17,128 bases of DNA from an uncultured Erysipelotrichaceae bacterium (GCA_947573745.1 CANPGX010000005.1:1-17128); one strand, 5' to 3'; shown: positions 8,267 to 16,326, counted from the first letter of the stretch. Notes: generated by a model not told the origin, from the letters alone. Made by a program: numbers and translations.

Positions 8267-10887
8267 TAAGCTAAATCCACCTGAACAACTTTACGTCCTA
8301 TCATGGCTTCAAGATTTTCATTGACTTTTCTTAACCCCATACGTGTCACACTACGCGCAACATTAACAGCAATAGAAAGTGTCATCGCCTCAAACATTTC
8401 AAAAGCTTCATTCGTATATTCTTGCAATGGATCACGCTGTGCCGTTGCACGAAGATGAATTCCATTACGCAATTTATCCATCGCATCAATATGATTGATC
8501 CAAGCATAATCAATAGCACTTAACAACATGTGACATTCAAATTGATTTTTTTGTTCCGGTGTAATGTCTTCACGGAAACGTTGACTATATTCTTGATAAG
8601 CACATTGAGAAAGAATACGACATAACTTTTCTGGATCATAACGTGAACCTTCAATATGCTCTAACTCTAATGTCGTAAATAAGAAATAATCTTTTTCTAC
8701 CGCTTTGACTACACCTTCAATATCTATGCCCTCTTTTTTACCATGATCAAAATCACGAATCACCTTTTCTATAGCACGATGGTACATATTTTGTACGATA
8801 TCGCTCACATGATCATCATTCATGATAGCGTCTCTTTCCTTATAGATAATTTCACGTTGTTCTCTCATGACTTCATCATATTGTAAGAGCGCTTTACGCA
8901 TATCAAAGTTTTGACCTTCAACACGTTTTTGTGCATTTTCAATCGTTCTTGTGATCATTTTTGATTCGATAGCTTCATTTTCCATATATCCAGAGAATTT
9001 TTGTAGTCTTTCACCAGCAAAACGTTGCATGAGTTCATCTTCAAAAGACACATAGAAACATGAATATCCGGGATCACCTTGACGGCCAGAACGCCCTCTT
9101 AACTGATTGTCGATACGACGTGATTCATGACGTTCAGAACCAATCACAGCCAGTCCACCCAACTGAGCGACACCCTCACCTAATTTAATATCTGTTCCAC
9201 GTCCAGCCATATTGGTGGCAATCGTCACCGCACCTTTGACGCCAGCCTTGGCTATAATTTCAGCTTCTCGGGCATGGTTTTTAGCGTTCAAAACATTATG
9301 ACGTATACCACGTTCTTTCAACATTTTACTTAATAACTCACTCGTTTCTACAGAAACGGTTCCAATCAAAACAGGCTGTCCATAACTATTTCTTTCCATG
9401 ACATCTTGACATAAAGCATTAAATTTCGCTTTCATTGTCGAAAAAACCAAATCAGCGCGATCATCACGAATGACAGGGCGATTCGTAGGAATCTCAATGA
9501 CACGCATGTTGTAGATTGTTCTGAATTCTTCTTCTTCTGTTTTCGCTGTTCCTGTCATACCGGCTAACTTTTTAAATAGACGGAAGAAATTTTGGTAAGT
9601 AATATTGGCTAAAGTAATTGTTTCTTCTTTAATAGGAACACCTTCTTTAGCTTCTAATGCTTGATGTAAACCTTCATTATATTGACGTCCTGGCATCACA
9701 CGTCCTGTAAATTGATCAATAATCAAAATTTGAGCATGTTTAATATCATGGCTACCATCACTTGTAGCTACCACATATTCTACATCACGACTCATGATAT
9801 AGTTTGCTCGTAAAGCTTGGTTGATATGATGAACGATAGCAATATTATCAGCATCATACAAACCATTGATCTTAAAGAATTTTTCAGCTTCTTCAATACC
9901 ATGTTCTGTTAAATAGATTGCTTTTGATTCAATATCAATTTCATAGTCTCTATCTTTCTTTAATCCTTTGACAAAACGATCGGCTTGGACATAAAGACTT
10001 GCCGAATTTTTTCTTCCTCCAGAAATAATCAAAGGTGTTCTCGATTCATCAATCAAAATAGAATCGACTTCATCTACTAACGCAAAATTCAATGGTCGAA
10101 GCACCTTGTCTTCCATCTTGCTGACCATATTATCACGTAAATAGTCAAAACCTAACTCAGCATTGGTCGTATACGTAATATCACAGGCATGCGCTGCTTT
10201 TTTCTGTTCTTTTGAAAGACCATGATCATTTAAGCCTACTGTAAGACCTAAAAATTCATACACTAAACCATTACTTTCTTTATCACGTCCAGCCAGATAC
10301 TGATTGACCGTCACAACATGAACCCCTTGTCCTTGTAACGCATTTAAATAAACTGGGAAGATGGAAGTCAATGTTTTTCCTTCACCCGTTTTCATTTCAG
10401 CAATATCCCCTTCATGTAAAGCAATGGCACCCATGATCTGTACTTTAAAGGCCACTAATCCCAAACAACGTTTAGCCCCTTCACGGACAAGCGCATAGGC
10501 ATCAATTAAGATGTCATCCATGGTCTCACCATGATTGAGACGCTCTTTTAAAATAGAGGTATAAGCTTTTAATTCTTCGTCTGTTTTAGCTGCAAACGTA
10601 GGTTCTAAAGCAAGAACTTGTTCGGCCATATGATCCAAACGTTTTAAATTCTTCGTTTCTTCTGAGAAAGCTTTTTTAACTTTTTGAAATAAAGAAAGTT
10701 TTTCTTTCTTTGGCATCGTTTGATACTTTTGTGGCGCTTTGGATATCTTCGCATCCTCAAAGGTTTCTACAACGATATCTTCTCCTGATTCATCATTAAT
10801 ATCGATAATACCCATATCCTTTATTTGACGGGCCTTTTCTTCTTGACGTTTTCTTTTAATACGCATTTCTTCTTTTTTGCTAGCCAT
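8266..10887 (-). CDS. secA: Protein translocase ATPase SecA with a charged N-terminal extension
   Basis: Motor ATPase that drives preproteins through SecYEG. Walker A MKTGEGKT is at 165-172, Walker B-type VDEVDSILIDESRTPLIISG at 271-290, followed by the preprotein cross-linking region, the second nucleotide-binding fold (TNMAGRGTDIKL, RGRSGRQGDPG) and the helical scaffold and wing. I choose the ATG at 10887 because AAAGGAG lies seven bases upstream; an ATG at 10908 has no such site. Residues 1-65 (basic helix KKEEMRIKRKRQEEKARQ, acidic stretch, then a linker) precede the point where ordinary SecA begins (LFQKVKKAF ... EQVLALEP), placing the Walker lysine near 171 instead of about 106-108. The cysteine zinc tail that binds SecB in other bacteria is absent: the protein ends GRKVVQVDLA. 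Probably the main SecA, given linkage to prfB. Confidence 0.95.
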   Translation of the reverse strand: MASKKEEMRIKRKRQEEKARQIKDMGIIDINDESGEDIVVETFEDAKISKAPQKYQTMPKKEKLSLFQKVKKAFSEETKNLKRLDHMAEQVLALEPTFAAKTDEELKAYTSILKERLNHGETMDDILIDAYALVREGAKRCLGLVAFKVQIMGAIALHEGDIAEMKTGEGKTLTSIFPVYLNALQGQGVHVVTVNQYLAGRDKESNGLVYEFLGLTVGLNDHGLSKEQKKAAHACDITYTTNAELGFDYLRDNMVSKMEDKVLRPLNFALVDEVDSILIDESRTPLIISGGRKNSASLYVQADRFVKGLKKDRDYEIDIESKAIYLTEHGIEEAEKFFKINGLYDADNIAIVHHINQALRANYIMSRDVEYVVATSDGSHDIKHAQILIIDQFTGRVMPGRQYNEGLHQALEAKEGVPIKEETITLANITYQNFFRLFKKLAGMTGTAKTEEEEFRTIYNMRVIEIPTNRPVIRDDRADLVFSTMKAKFNALCQDVMERNSYGQPVLIGTVSVETSELLSKMLKERGIRHNVLNAKNHAREAEIIAKAGVKGAVTIATNMAGRGTDIKLGEGVAQLGGLAVIGSERHESRRIDNQLRGRSGRQGDPGYSCFYVSFEDELMQRFAGERLQKFSGYMENEAIESKMITRTIENAQKRVEGQNFDMRKALLQYDEVMREQREIIYKERDAIMNDDHVSDIVQNMYHRAIEKVIRDFDHGKKEGIDIEGVVKAVEKDYFLFTTLELEHIEGSRYDPEKLCRILSQCAYQEYSQRFREDITPEQKNQFECHMLLSAIDYAWINHIDAMDKLRNGIHLRATAQRDPLQEYTNEAFEMFEAMTLSIAVNVARSVTRMGLRKVNENLEAMIGRKVVQVDLA

Positions 10888-10922
10888 GAATAATCTCCTT
10901 TCATGCATAGAATATCAGGATA

Positions 10923-10951
10923 ATTATATCATTCTTAGTATGATTTTCCAA
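10923..10951 (-). promoter_or_regulatory. Sigma-A promoter for secA–prfB–yitT
   Basis: Minus-strand TTGGAA (-35, 10946-10951), a 17-base spacer and TATAAT (-10, 10923-10928), with TGA before the -10 giving an extended -10. The start site would be near 10916, leaving a leader of about 30 bases before the ATG at 10887. It lies between the upstream gene's terminator and secA. Confidence 0.75.
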
Positions 10952-10971
10952 ATAGTTTATATGAATTCATC

Positions 10972-10997
10972 AAAAAAGCTGTACGCATGTACAGCTT
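10972..10997 (-). terminator. Rho-independent terminator overlapping the stop codon of the TIM-barrel-like gene
   Basis: On the minus strand AAGCTGTAC (10989-10997) pairs perfectly with GTACAGCTT (10976-10984) around a four-base loop, followed by TTTT. The first two bases of the stem are the last two of the TAA stop codon (10996-10998), so the hairpin begins within the end of the coding region. Confidence 0.92.
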
Positions 10998-12003
10998 ATC
11001 GACGGCTTCCTGCCATTCTCTTCCAAGTTAATCGACGTCCTTTTGTCGTGATTGCCATTTGATAAATATCTTCTGGAACACTCATTCCATTTAAACCAGC
11101 ATCCCCGATAGCGTGAATATCAGCCCCTGTTTTCTTTGACTCAATCGTACAAATTCTCACTGTATCCTCATCAGAACCTTCAACACTACCATCTAAGAAT
11201 GATAATGCCAATGTGCCTGGTTTATAAGTATGGATATAAGTAACAAGATCTCTGGTTTCTTCTGTACTGATACCAAAACGGGCACCAGGCATCGCTAATG
11301 TAATACAATCTGCTCCCGCATCGATCAATTCCTTAATAATCTCTTTAGAACGTTCCATGCCTAATTGTGGATCTCCCAAGATAGGTTCTGTATTACCATC
11401 TTCCCATTTACCAGCAAAGATCAAGACGTCATCGCCCACCACTTCTTTACATACTCTTGTTGCTTCAATGACATTTTCATAAGTAACTCCTGAACCAGGA
11501 TTACCTGCTAAAACGACGAAGTCTGCACCTTCATCTTTTAATTTCTCAAAATTCTCACGAAGCGCTCTTCTTCCATTAGGAATGTCTCCCCATCCATAAG
11601 TCGTCACTTCTTGATTTCTCTTCATTTCTGGATTGGTCGTTTCTAAGTAAACACCCATTGGAATATCTACTAGTTCTTTCATTTCTTTTAAACGAACTTG
11701 TCGATTGACCCATCCCTTTTCTTTTCCTTGGTATTCCTGAATGGTCCATCCGCTTACTCCACGCACATCAGCATTAGGATCTTCATGAACGGAATCCATA
11801 TTATACCCATTGACCATGATCATATCAGCTCCCATAGCTTGTGCTATTTCTGGATTCGTTGCATCATGCAAAACAGATCCTCCTACACTTAATTGAGACA
11901 TTACAACACGTCCCTCTGATCCCTTGATCGCTGCTTTCAATTCCTTTGCAGACATATCTCTGATACCACTTCTAGAATTACTAATTAAACGCATGACTGC
12001 CAT
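10996..12003 (-). CDS. Uncharacterised TIM-barrel-like protein (DUF7916 / PEP-phosphonomutase-like)
   Basis: A 335-residue soluble protein with no signal peptide or membrane segment. Alternating strand/helix segments with acidic and glycine-rich strand ends suggest a (beta/alpha)8 barrel: MGADMIMVNGYN (57-68), IPMGVYLETTNP (114-125), GADFVVLAGNPGSGV (159-173), DDVLIFAGKWEDG (191-203), AGADCITLAMPGARFG (229-244) and AIGDAGLNGM (298-307). Recurrent Asp/Asn/Glu ends of strands look like an active site for a phosphorylated or metal-bound small substrate. From memory it belongs to a family listed as DUF7916 and often labelled as phosphonomutase-like; I do not know its reaction. The ATG at 12003 has AAGGAGGA eight bases upstream, so an in-frame start 15 codons earlier is rejected. 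It is monocistronic, with its own promoter and terminator, which suggests independent regulation. Confidence 0.8.
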   Translation of the reverse strand: MAVMRLISNSRSGIRDMSAKELKAAIKGSEGRVVMSQLSVGGSVLHDATNPEIAQAMGADMIMVNGYNMDSVHEDPNADVRGVSGWTIQEYQGKEKGWVNRQVRLKEMKELVDIPMGVYLETTNPEMKRNQEVTTYGWGDIPNGRRALRENFEKLKDEGADFVVLAGNPGSGVTYENVIEATRVCKEVVGDDVLIFAGKWEDGNTEPILGDPQLGMERSKEIIKELIDAGADCITLAMPGARFGISTEETRDLVTYIHTYKPGTLALSFLDGSVEGSDEDTVRICTIESKKTGADIHAIGDAGLNGMSVPEDIYQMAITTKGRRLTWKRMAGSRR

Positions 12004-12031
12004 ATTTATTTCCTCCTTTTTGTTTATTTTT

Positions 12032-12061
12032 ATTGTATCAAAATTCATCTTTTTTGCACAA
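12032..12061 (-). promoter_or_regulatory. Probable promoter of the TIM-barrel-like gene
   Basis: Minus-strand TACAAT (12032-12037), preceded by TGA, forms an extended -10. A weak -35, TTGTGC (12056-12061), lies 18 bases upstream. The distance to the ribosome binding site is about 15 bases, giving a short leader. Confidence 0.55.
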
Positions 12062-12136
12062 TAATTTCATAAACTATATATATAACTTTTTATCATGGAT
12101 CACCATCCTTATTTAATCTTTTTAAATATCATTTAC

Positions 12137-12185
12137 AAAACAAAAGAAGATATTTCTTAAATTTGTGAATAATTTAAAAAATATC
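12137..12185 (-). terminator. AT-rich hairpin terminator after the MATE gene
   Basis: Right arm 12171-12185 and left arm 12149-12163 form a 15-base-pair stem with one G·U pair and a seven-base loop. On the minus strand it is followed by TTCTTTTGTTTTG. It lies 44 bases past the MATE stop codon. GC content is low, but the stem is long and the U-rich tail fits. The remainder of the 12049-12229 gap is AT-rich and holds only the next gene's promoter. Confidence 0.65.
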
Positions 12186-12229
12186 TATCTTCATTATATT
12201 TTAATTATTTTCTAATCATTAAAACTCAT

Positions 12230-13582
12230 TTACACCGTTTGAGGGTTAAAAACTTTTTTCCGTACAACCCCATAACAAATCATATGCACCAAGGCTGTTA
12301 AAAACCATGAAATAGGGTATGAAATAAACAAGACCCACAAAGTTGGATGCAATTGAAAAATCGTATAGATCCAAATAACCCTTGATAAACAAGCCCCCGT
12401 TAAAGAAACGATCATTGGCATAATGGAATAACCTAGGCCCCTTAAACTACCTACACAAACATCCATCATACCACACAAGAAATAAGGAATACATACCCAT
12501 TGTAAACGAGTCAATCCATAGCGAATCACTTCGGGATCATTCGTATAAATCCCTAATAAAATATCTCCTGCAAGATAAGCTCCGACACCTAAAACAATGC
12601 CGATGACTGAAACAACACCTAAAGAAATCAGCAAGATACGATCAACACGATGATATTGTTTAGCCCCCATGTTTTGACTTGTAAAACTTAAAGCCGTCTG
12701 ATAAATCGCATTCATTGCCGTGTAAACAAAGCCTTCAATATTAGCAGCGGCCGTACTTCCTGCCATAACATTTGAACCAAAAGAATTCACCGTCGATTGA
12801 ATAAGAACATTTGAAATACTAAAAATAATCCCTTGTAAGCCTGCTGGTAATCCAATTTTAAGCATCAATAGAAGCTTATCTGGATACCACTTTAACTGGT
12901 GCAGATCTAATTGACACATCCCTTCTGTTTTGGTCAAACAGATAAGAATCAATATCGCTGAAATACATTGAGAAATAGTTGTTGCCAAAGCGACACCAGC
13001 AACCCCCATCTTTAAGACAATAACGAAAAAAAGATTAAAAAGCACGTTGACGATCCCAGCGACAGTTAAGAAATAAAGCGGTCTTTTTGTATCACCAATC
13101 GCTCTTAAGATGGCTGCACCAAAATTATATGTCATAAAAGCTGGCATACCTATAAAATAGATACGCATATAAATGACGGACTGTTCAATCACATCATGAG
13201 GTGTTCCCATCATTTCAAGGAGTGGCTTTGCTAGTAAGACACCTATAAAAATAAGAAGAATACCTCCTATTAAAGACACTAAAATGGACGTATGAACAGT
13301 TTCATGCACATTTTTCTCATCCTGAGCCCCATAAAAACGTGCTACAAGAACATTAGTTCCAATAGATAAACCAATAAAAAGATTCACTAATAAATTAATT
13401 AATGCTGATGTCGATCCTACAGCTGCTAAAGCTGTACTTCCGCTAAACCTTCCTACGACAATGATATCCGCTGCATTAAATAATAATTGCAGTACCCCAG
13501 ATAAAATCAAAGGTACTGCAAAAATGAGAATCTTTTTTAAAATGGGTCCATGGCACATATCCATTTCATAAGATTTACTCAT
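12230..13582 (-). CDS. MATE family efflux transporter
   Basis: Integral membrane antiporter that exports drugs or metabolites in exchange for Na+ or H+. The 450 residues contain about twelve hydrophobic helices in two similar halves. The opening residues (GPILKKILIFAVPLILSGV) and LFNAADIIVVGRFSG match the first-helix signature of the MATE/NorM/MepA group, and the second half begins near SFGSNVMAGSTAAANIEGFVY. The start is the ATG at 13582 after GGGGGAAG. It begins 21 bases after the aldo/keto reductase stop without a separate promoter, so it is probably cotranscribed with it; an upstream nonsense codon there could reduce its expression. The substrate cannot be told from sequence. Confidence 0.93.
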   Translation of the reverse strand: MSKSYEMDMCHGPILKKILIFAVPLILSGVLQLLFNAADIIVVGRFSGSTALAAVGSTSALINLLVNLFIGLSIGTNVLVARFYGAQDEKNVHETVHTSILVSLIGGILLIFIGVLLAKPLLEMMGTPHDVIEQSVIYMRIYFIGMPAFMTYNFGAAILRAIGDTKRPLYFLTVAGIVNVLFNLFFVIVLKMGVAGVALATTISQCISAILILICLTKTEGMCQLDLHQLKWYPDKLLLMLKIGLPAGLQGIIFSISNVLIQSTVNSFGSNVMAGSTAAANIEGFVYTAMNAIYQTALSFTSQNMGAKQYHRVDRILLISLGVVSVIGIVLGVGAYLAGDILLGIYTNDPEVIRYGLTRLQWVCIPYFLCGMMDVCVGSLRGLGYSIMPMIVSLTGACLSRVIWIYTIFQLHPTLWVLFISYPISWFLTALVHMICYGVVRKKVFNPQTV

Positions 13583-13603
13583 TTTCTTCCCCCTATATTT
13601 TTT

Positions 13604-14725
13604 CTATAATGACTTAACTTCTTCCGCAATACGTTTTAAGTCTTCACGAATAGAAATATGTTGTGGACATAACTTTTCACAAGCACCACACTGTTTACAG
13701 AACTCTGCCTTTGCATCTTTTAAGCTTTCATAGCCATCTTTTAAGCGTTCAGGTTGATTCAACATACTCGCTTCATTCCAATATTGGAAATTCTTTGGAA
13801 TATTGATACCAAAAGGACAAGGCATACAATAAGCACATGCTGTACAACCATTTTTTTGTCTTGATTTAATGACTCTTTGAACCTCTTCAACAGCTTCCTT
13901 TTCTTGCTTGTTCAATGGTTTAAAATCTTTAAAGGTCGCTAAATTATCTTTGACTTGGTCATAACTTGACATACCACTTAAAATCACTTTAACATTTTTA
14001 TGACTACCGACCCATCTTAAAGCCCATGAAGCTAAGCTGGCTTGTGGATCAACCGCTTTTAAAATAGCGCTGATATCCTCTGGTAATCTTGTTAGCGTGC
14101 CACCCTTAATAGGTTCCATGATGACTAAAGGTACATTTAACTTTTCAGCTAAAGCATATCCGCGATCACCAGCCTGAATATCGGTATCCAAATAATTATA
14201 TTGAATTTGACAAAAATCCCATGAACGATAAGTAATGATTTCTTCAAAAACGGGATATGTATCATGGAAAGAGAAACCAAGATGTTTAATCTTACCTTGT
14301 TTTTGTAGTTTCTCTACAACATCTAAGACATGAAGATCTAAGACTGTTTGCCATTTTTTCTTATCTAAAGCATGTAATAGATAAAAATCAACATAGTCTA
14401 CCCCTAATCTATCCAACTGCTCATTAAATATACGTAACGCATCATCTTAATTTTTTAATTTCAAAATAGGTAATTTTGTCGCCAATCTAAATTGTTGACG
14501 ATCATATTTCTTTAATACACGACCTACAAATGGTTCACTGGCACCATCGTGGTATGGATAAGCTGTATCAATGTACGTAACTCCCTCTTTGATCGCTAAA
14601 TCAAGCATTTTTTCAGCTTCAACCTCATCAATACTTCCATCTTCTTTTTTAGGAAAACGCATGCAGCCAAATCCTAATAAAGATGGTGTTTCATTTAATT
14701 TTTCCATTGTAGAATATTTCATCAT
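13604..14725 (-). pseudogene. Aldo/keto reductase with C-terminal ferredoxin-like domain, interrupted by an in-frame TAA
   Basis: An NAD(P)H-dependent oxidoreductase of the AKR superfamily fused to a 4Fe-4S domain. The catalytic tetrad is present across the break: Asp53 and Tyr58 in YIDTAYPYH, Lys84 in ATKLP and His118 in FYLLHAL. The C-terminus carries two cysteine clusters, CTACAYCMPCP and CKQCGACEKLCP, as in bacterial AKR-ferredoxin fusions of about 375 residues. The reading frame is the same throughout (373 codons) but codon 93 is TAA (14447-14449), between KLPILKLKN and DDALRIFNEQL. Family spacing across this point is exactly preserved if the stop counts as one residue, so this is a point nonsense change and not an indel. 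The start ATG at 14725 follows AAAGGAGG. A TTG at 14416 could restart but lacks a good site. Probably inactive, or a base-call error. Confidence 0.85.
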
Positions 14726-14753
14726 TTTTTCCTCCTTTTAAAGACATAGCTAC

Positions 14754-14759
14754 ATTATA
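14754..14759 (-). promoter_or_regulatory. -10 box for the reductase–MATE operon
   Basis: A perfect TATAAT on the minus strand about 28 bases before the ATG at 14725. No recognisable -35 lies at the proper distance; that position falls in a palindrome, so an activator or repressor may act there. Confidence 0.45.
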
Positions 14760-14773
14760 CTTTTTAATTGAAC

Positions 14774-14789
14774 AAAAAACTAGTTTTTT
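14774..14789. repeat. Perfect 16-base palindrome in the divergent promoter region
   Basis: AAAAAACTAGTTTTTT reads the same on both strands. It covers the -35 position of the leftward reductase promoter and sits about 20 bases upstream of the rightward DUF3842 -35 box, a suitable place for a shared operator. It could also be a chance product of A and T runs. Confidence 0.4.
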
Positions 14790-14809
14790 TCAAATGATAA
14801 AAACAAATA

Positions 14810-14838
14810 TTGACTTTTATAAAAAAATCCCTTTAAAT
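14810..14838 (+). promoter_or_regulatory. Sigma-A promoter for the DUF3842 gene
   Basis: TTGACT (14810-14815), a 17-base spacer and TTAAAT (14833-14838). The -35 matches five of six consensus bases and the -10 four of six. The ATG at 14867 is about 28 bases downstream. Confidence 0.6.
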
Positions 14839-14866
14839 AAAAGCCAAGAAGAAAGGGAGGATCAAC

Positions 14867-15280
14867 ATGAAAATTGTCGTTATTGATGGTCAAGGTGGTC
14901 GTATTGGAAAAATGATCGTGGAATCATTATTAGATTTAATCTCACAACATGAACTCATTGTGATTGGAACCAATAGTATTGCCACTGCGGCAATGATCAA
15001 GGCCGGAGCAACCAAAGCCGCCACTGGTGAAAATCCTGTTTTAGTGAATGTAAAAGATGCTGATATGATTATTGGTCCCATTGGTATCATCATGGCCAAT
15101 GCACTTTTAGGAGAAGTCACTGAAAAAATGGCTTTAGCTATTGCCAATTCCCCAGCTAAAAAAATTCTTATACCTATTTCTAAATGTCATCAAGTTGTTG
15201 TTGGGGTTCAAGAAATGCCACTGACAGATTATATTGATCTTGTTTATCAAGAAGTTAAAAATGGGTTATCCTTATCTTAG
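14867..15280 (+). CDS. DUF3842 family protein
   Basis: A 137-residue soluble protein of unknown function. It opens with MKIVVIDGQGGRIGK, a Rossmann-like glycine-rich loop after the first strand, and continues with the family signatures IGTNSIATAAMIKAGA, ATGEN, DADMIIGPIGIIMANALLGE and KKILIPISKCH. These suggest a small nucleotide- or cofactor-binding domain, possibly sensory. The ATG follows GGGAGG. It is the only plus-strand gene; it diverges from the reductase and converges with the kinase gene, sharing four bases at the stop codons. The family is well recognised but its role is not known to me. Confidence 0.88.
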   Translation: MKIVVIDGQGGRIGKMIVESLLDLISQHELIVIGTNSIATAAMIKAGATKAATGENPVLVNVKDADMIIGPIGIIMANALLGEVTEKMALAIANSPAKKILIPISKCHQVVVGVQEMPLTDYIDLVYQEVKNGLSLS

Positions 15281-15295
15281 GATAGCCCCATTTTT
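15257..15295. terminator. Bidirectional terminator between the convergent DUF3842 and kinase genes
   Basis: ATGGGTTATCC (15261-15271) pairs with the stretch at 15280-15291 with one bulged C and one G·T pair. A T run follows on plus (15291-15295) and another on minus (15257-15260). The eight-base loop (15272-15279) contains most of both stop codons, so the hairpin lies partly within both coding ends. Confidence 0.8.
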
Positions 15296-16326
15296 ATACA
15301 TAGATCAGCTTTTTCTTTAATATGAAATTGTTCAAAATAAGCGTTCTCTTTAGGAATCCACTCTTTGGCAAAGCGTTGTGCCATGTCCAAACCATTACGC
15401 TTTTCAATCCTATCTTTTTGAGTTTTTGGGTCAATATCCAAAAAGATCGTCAAAGAAGCATAATCTTTAAAATAAGGATGCATGCTATAACTGCCTTCCA
15501 CAACAACTTTGCCCTTCATATTCACAGAGTGGCATCCTGAAATCATCATCTGATGACAGTCAAATATCGGATATTCAAAAGAGGATCCCTTTTTTAAAGG
15601 TGTCAGCACATCCTTTTTGAATCGTTCATAATCAATATTCCCTCCCACCTCATTCAATCGTTCTTCATGTCGTTGATGGGGTTGGAGAAAAAAGTCATCC
15701 ATATGGACCAAAGAAACATCACAAACCTCTTCCAGTAAAGAAGCTAAACTACTCTTACCAGAACCACTACATCCATCTATGGCCACAATAGCGTGTTCAT
15801 CCAGATCCATCACTTTTTTAATCACAGGCACCCAGGGTACATAACGTCTATCCATTAAACGATAATGCGGATGGTATATCTGTCTAAATGTTTCACTATG
15901 CCTTAAGATTGGATAGCCTTGTTTGCGATAATCTGTCACTGCTTGCTTCCAGGAAGTCATAGAAAAAGGAATCCAGGCCTCTAAAATACCCTGTTCTACC
16001 TCATGAAACAGCTCTTCTAAATCCTCAACAGTCCCGCTCAGTGCTGTACTTTTCACAAATAACTGATGAAAAACTTTTAAATATTTTTCATCAAGAGAAG
16101 CCATATGCACTCGTACAAACCGTTCACTAATGATCTCAAAACATTCATCTTTGGATGGCTTTGAAAGAGATTGATATTCTTCTAAAAACCTATGATAATT
16201 TGCTTCTTCATCCATAATAAGATGCCCTCCACCAAACACGGACTGATAAAGCAATTTCATAAAATCTTGTATGGTTGTTTCTGGATAATTTTTAAAATAA
16301 TTGATCCAAATCTCTTTATGCTTCAT
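15277..16326 (-). CDS. Two-domain P-loop kinase of the uridine kinase/PRK type with an uncharacterised N-terminal domain
   Basis: Residues about 175-349 form a uridine kinase/phosphoribulokinase/pantothenate kinase-like fold: Walker A GCSGSGKS (185-192), MDDFF (209-213, probable catalytic Asp), a YPIFD segment (252-256) and VVVEGSYSMHPYF (274-286), followed by FLDIDP and a basic lid-like stretch KDRIEKRNG. Residues 1-170 are a separate domain (IQDFMKLLYQSVFGGGHLIMDE at 19-40) that I have seen only in similar unnamed firmicute kinases. The gene overlaps the ECF S-component gene by 11 bases and shares its promoter, so the kinase probably traps the imported compound by phosphorylation. Pantothenate kinase type I belongs to the same superfamily and is one option; a nucleoside or another vitamin is equally possible. 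Automatic labels of 'uridine kinase' should be treated with care. Confidence 0.75.
   Translation of the reverse strand: MKHKEIWINYFKNYPETTIQDFMKLLYQSVFGGGHLIMDEEANYHRFLEEYQSLSKPSKDECFEIISERFVRVHMASLDEKYLKVFHQLFVKSTALSGTVEDLEELFHEVEQGILEAWIPFSMTSWKQAVTDYRKQGYPILRHSETFRQIYHPHYRLMDRRYVPWVPVIKKVMDLDEHAIVAIDGCSGSGKSSLASLLEEVCDVSLVHMDDFFLQPHQRHEERLNEVGGNIDYERFKKDVLTPLKKGSSFEYPIFDCHQMMISGCHSVNMKGKVVVEGSYSMHPYFKDYASLTIFLDIDPKTQKDRIEKRNGLDMAQRFAKEWIPKENAYFEQFHIKEKADLCIKMGLS

Noticed and set aside
14447..14449. Stop-codon reassignment or selenocysteine/pyrrolysine-type recoding in the reductase
   Set aside because: The codon is TAA, which also ends several normal genes here (secA, prfB, S component, kinase), and no recoding element is visible.
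14890..15147. Minus-strand 85-codon frame opposite the DUF3842 gene
   Set aside because: The plus-strand frame has family signatures, a promoter and a ribosome binding site; the minus frame has none.
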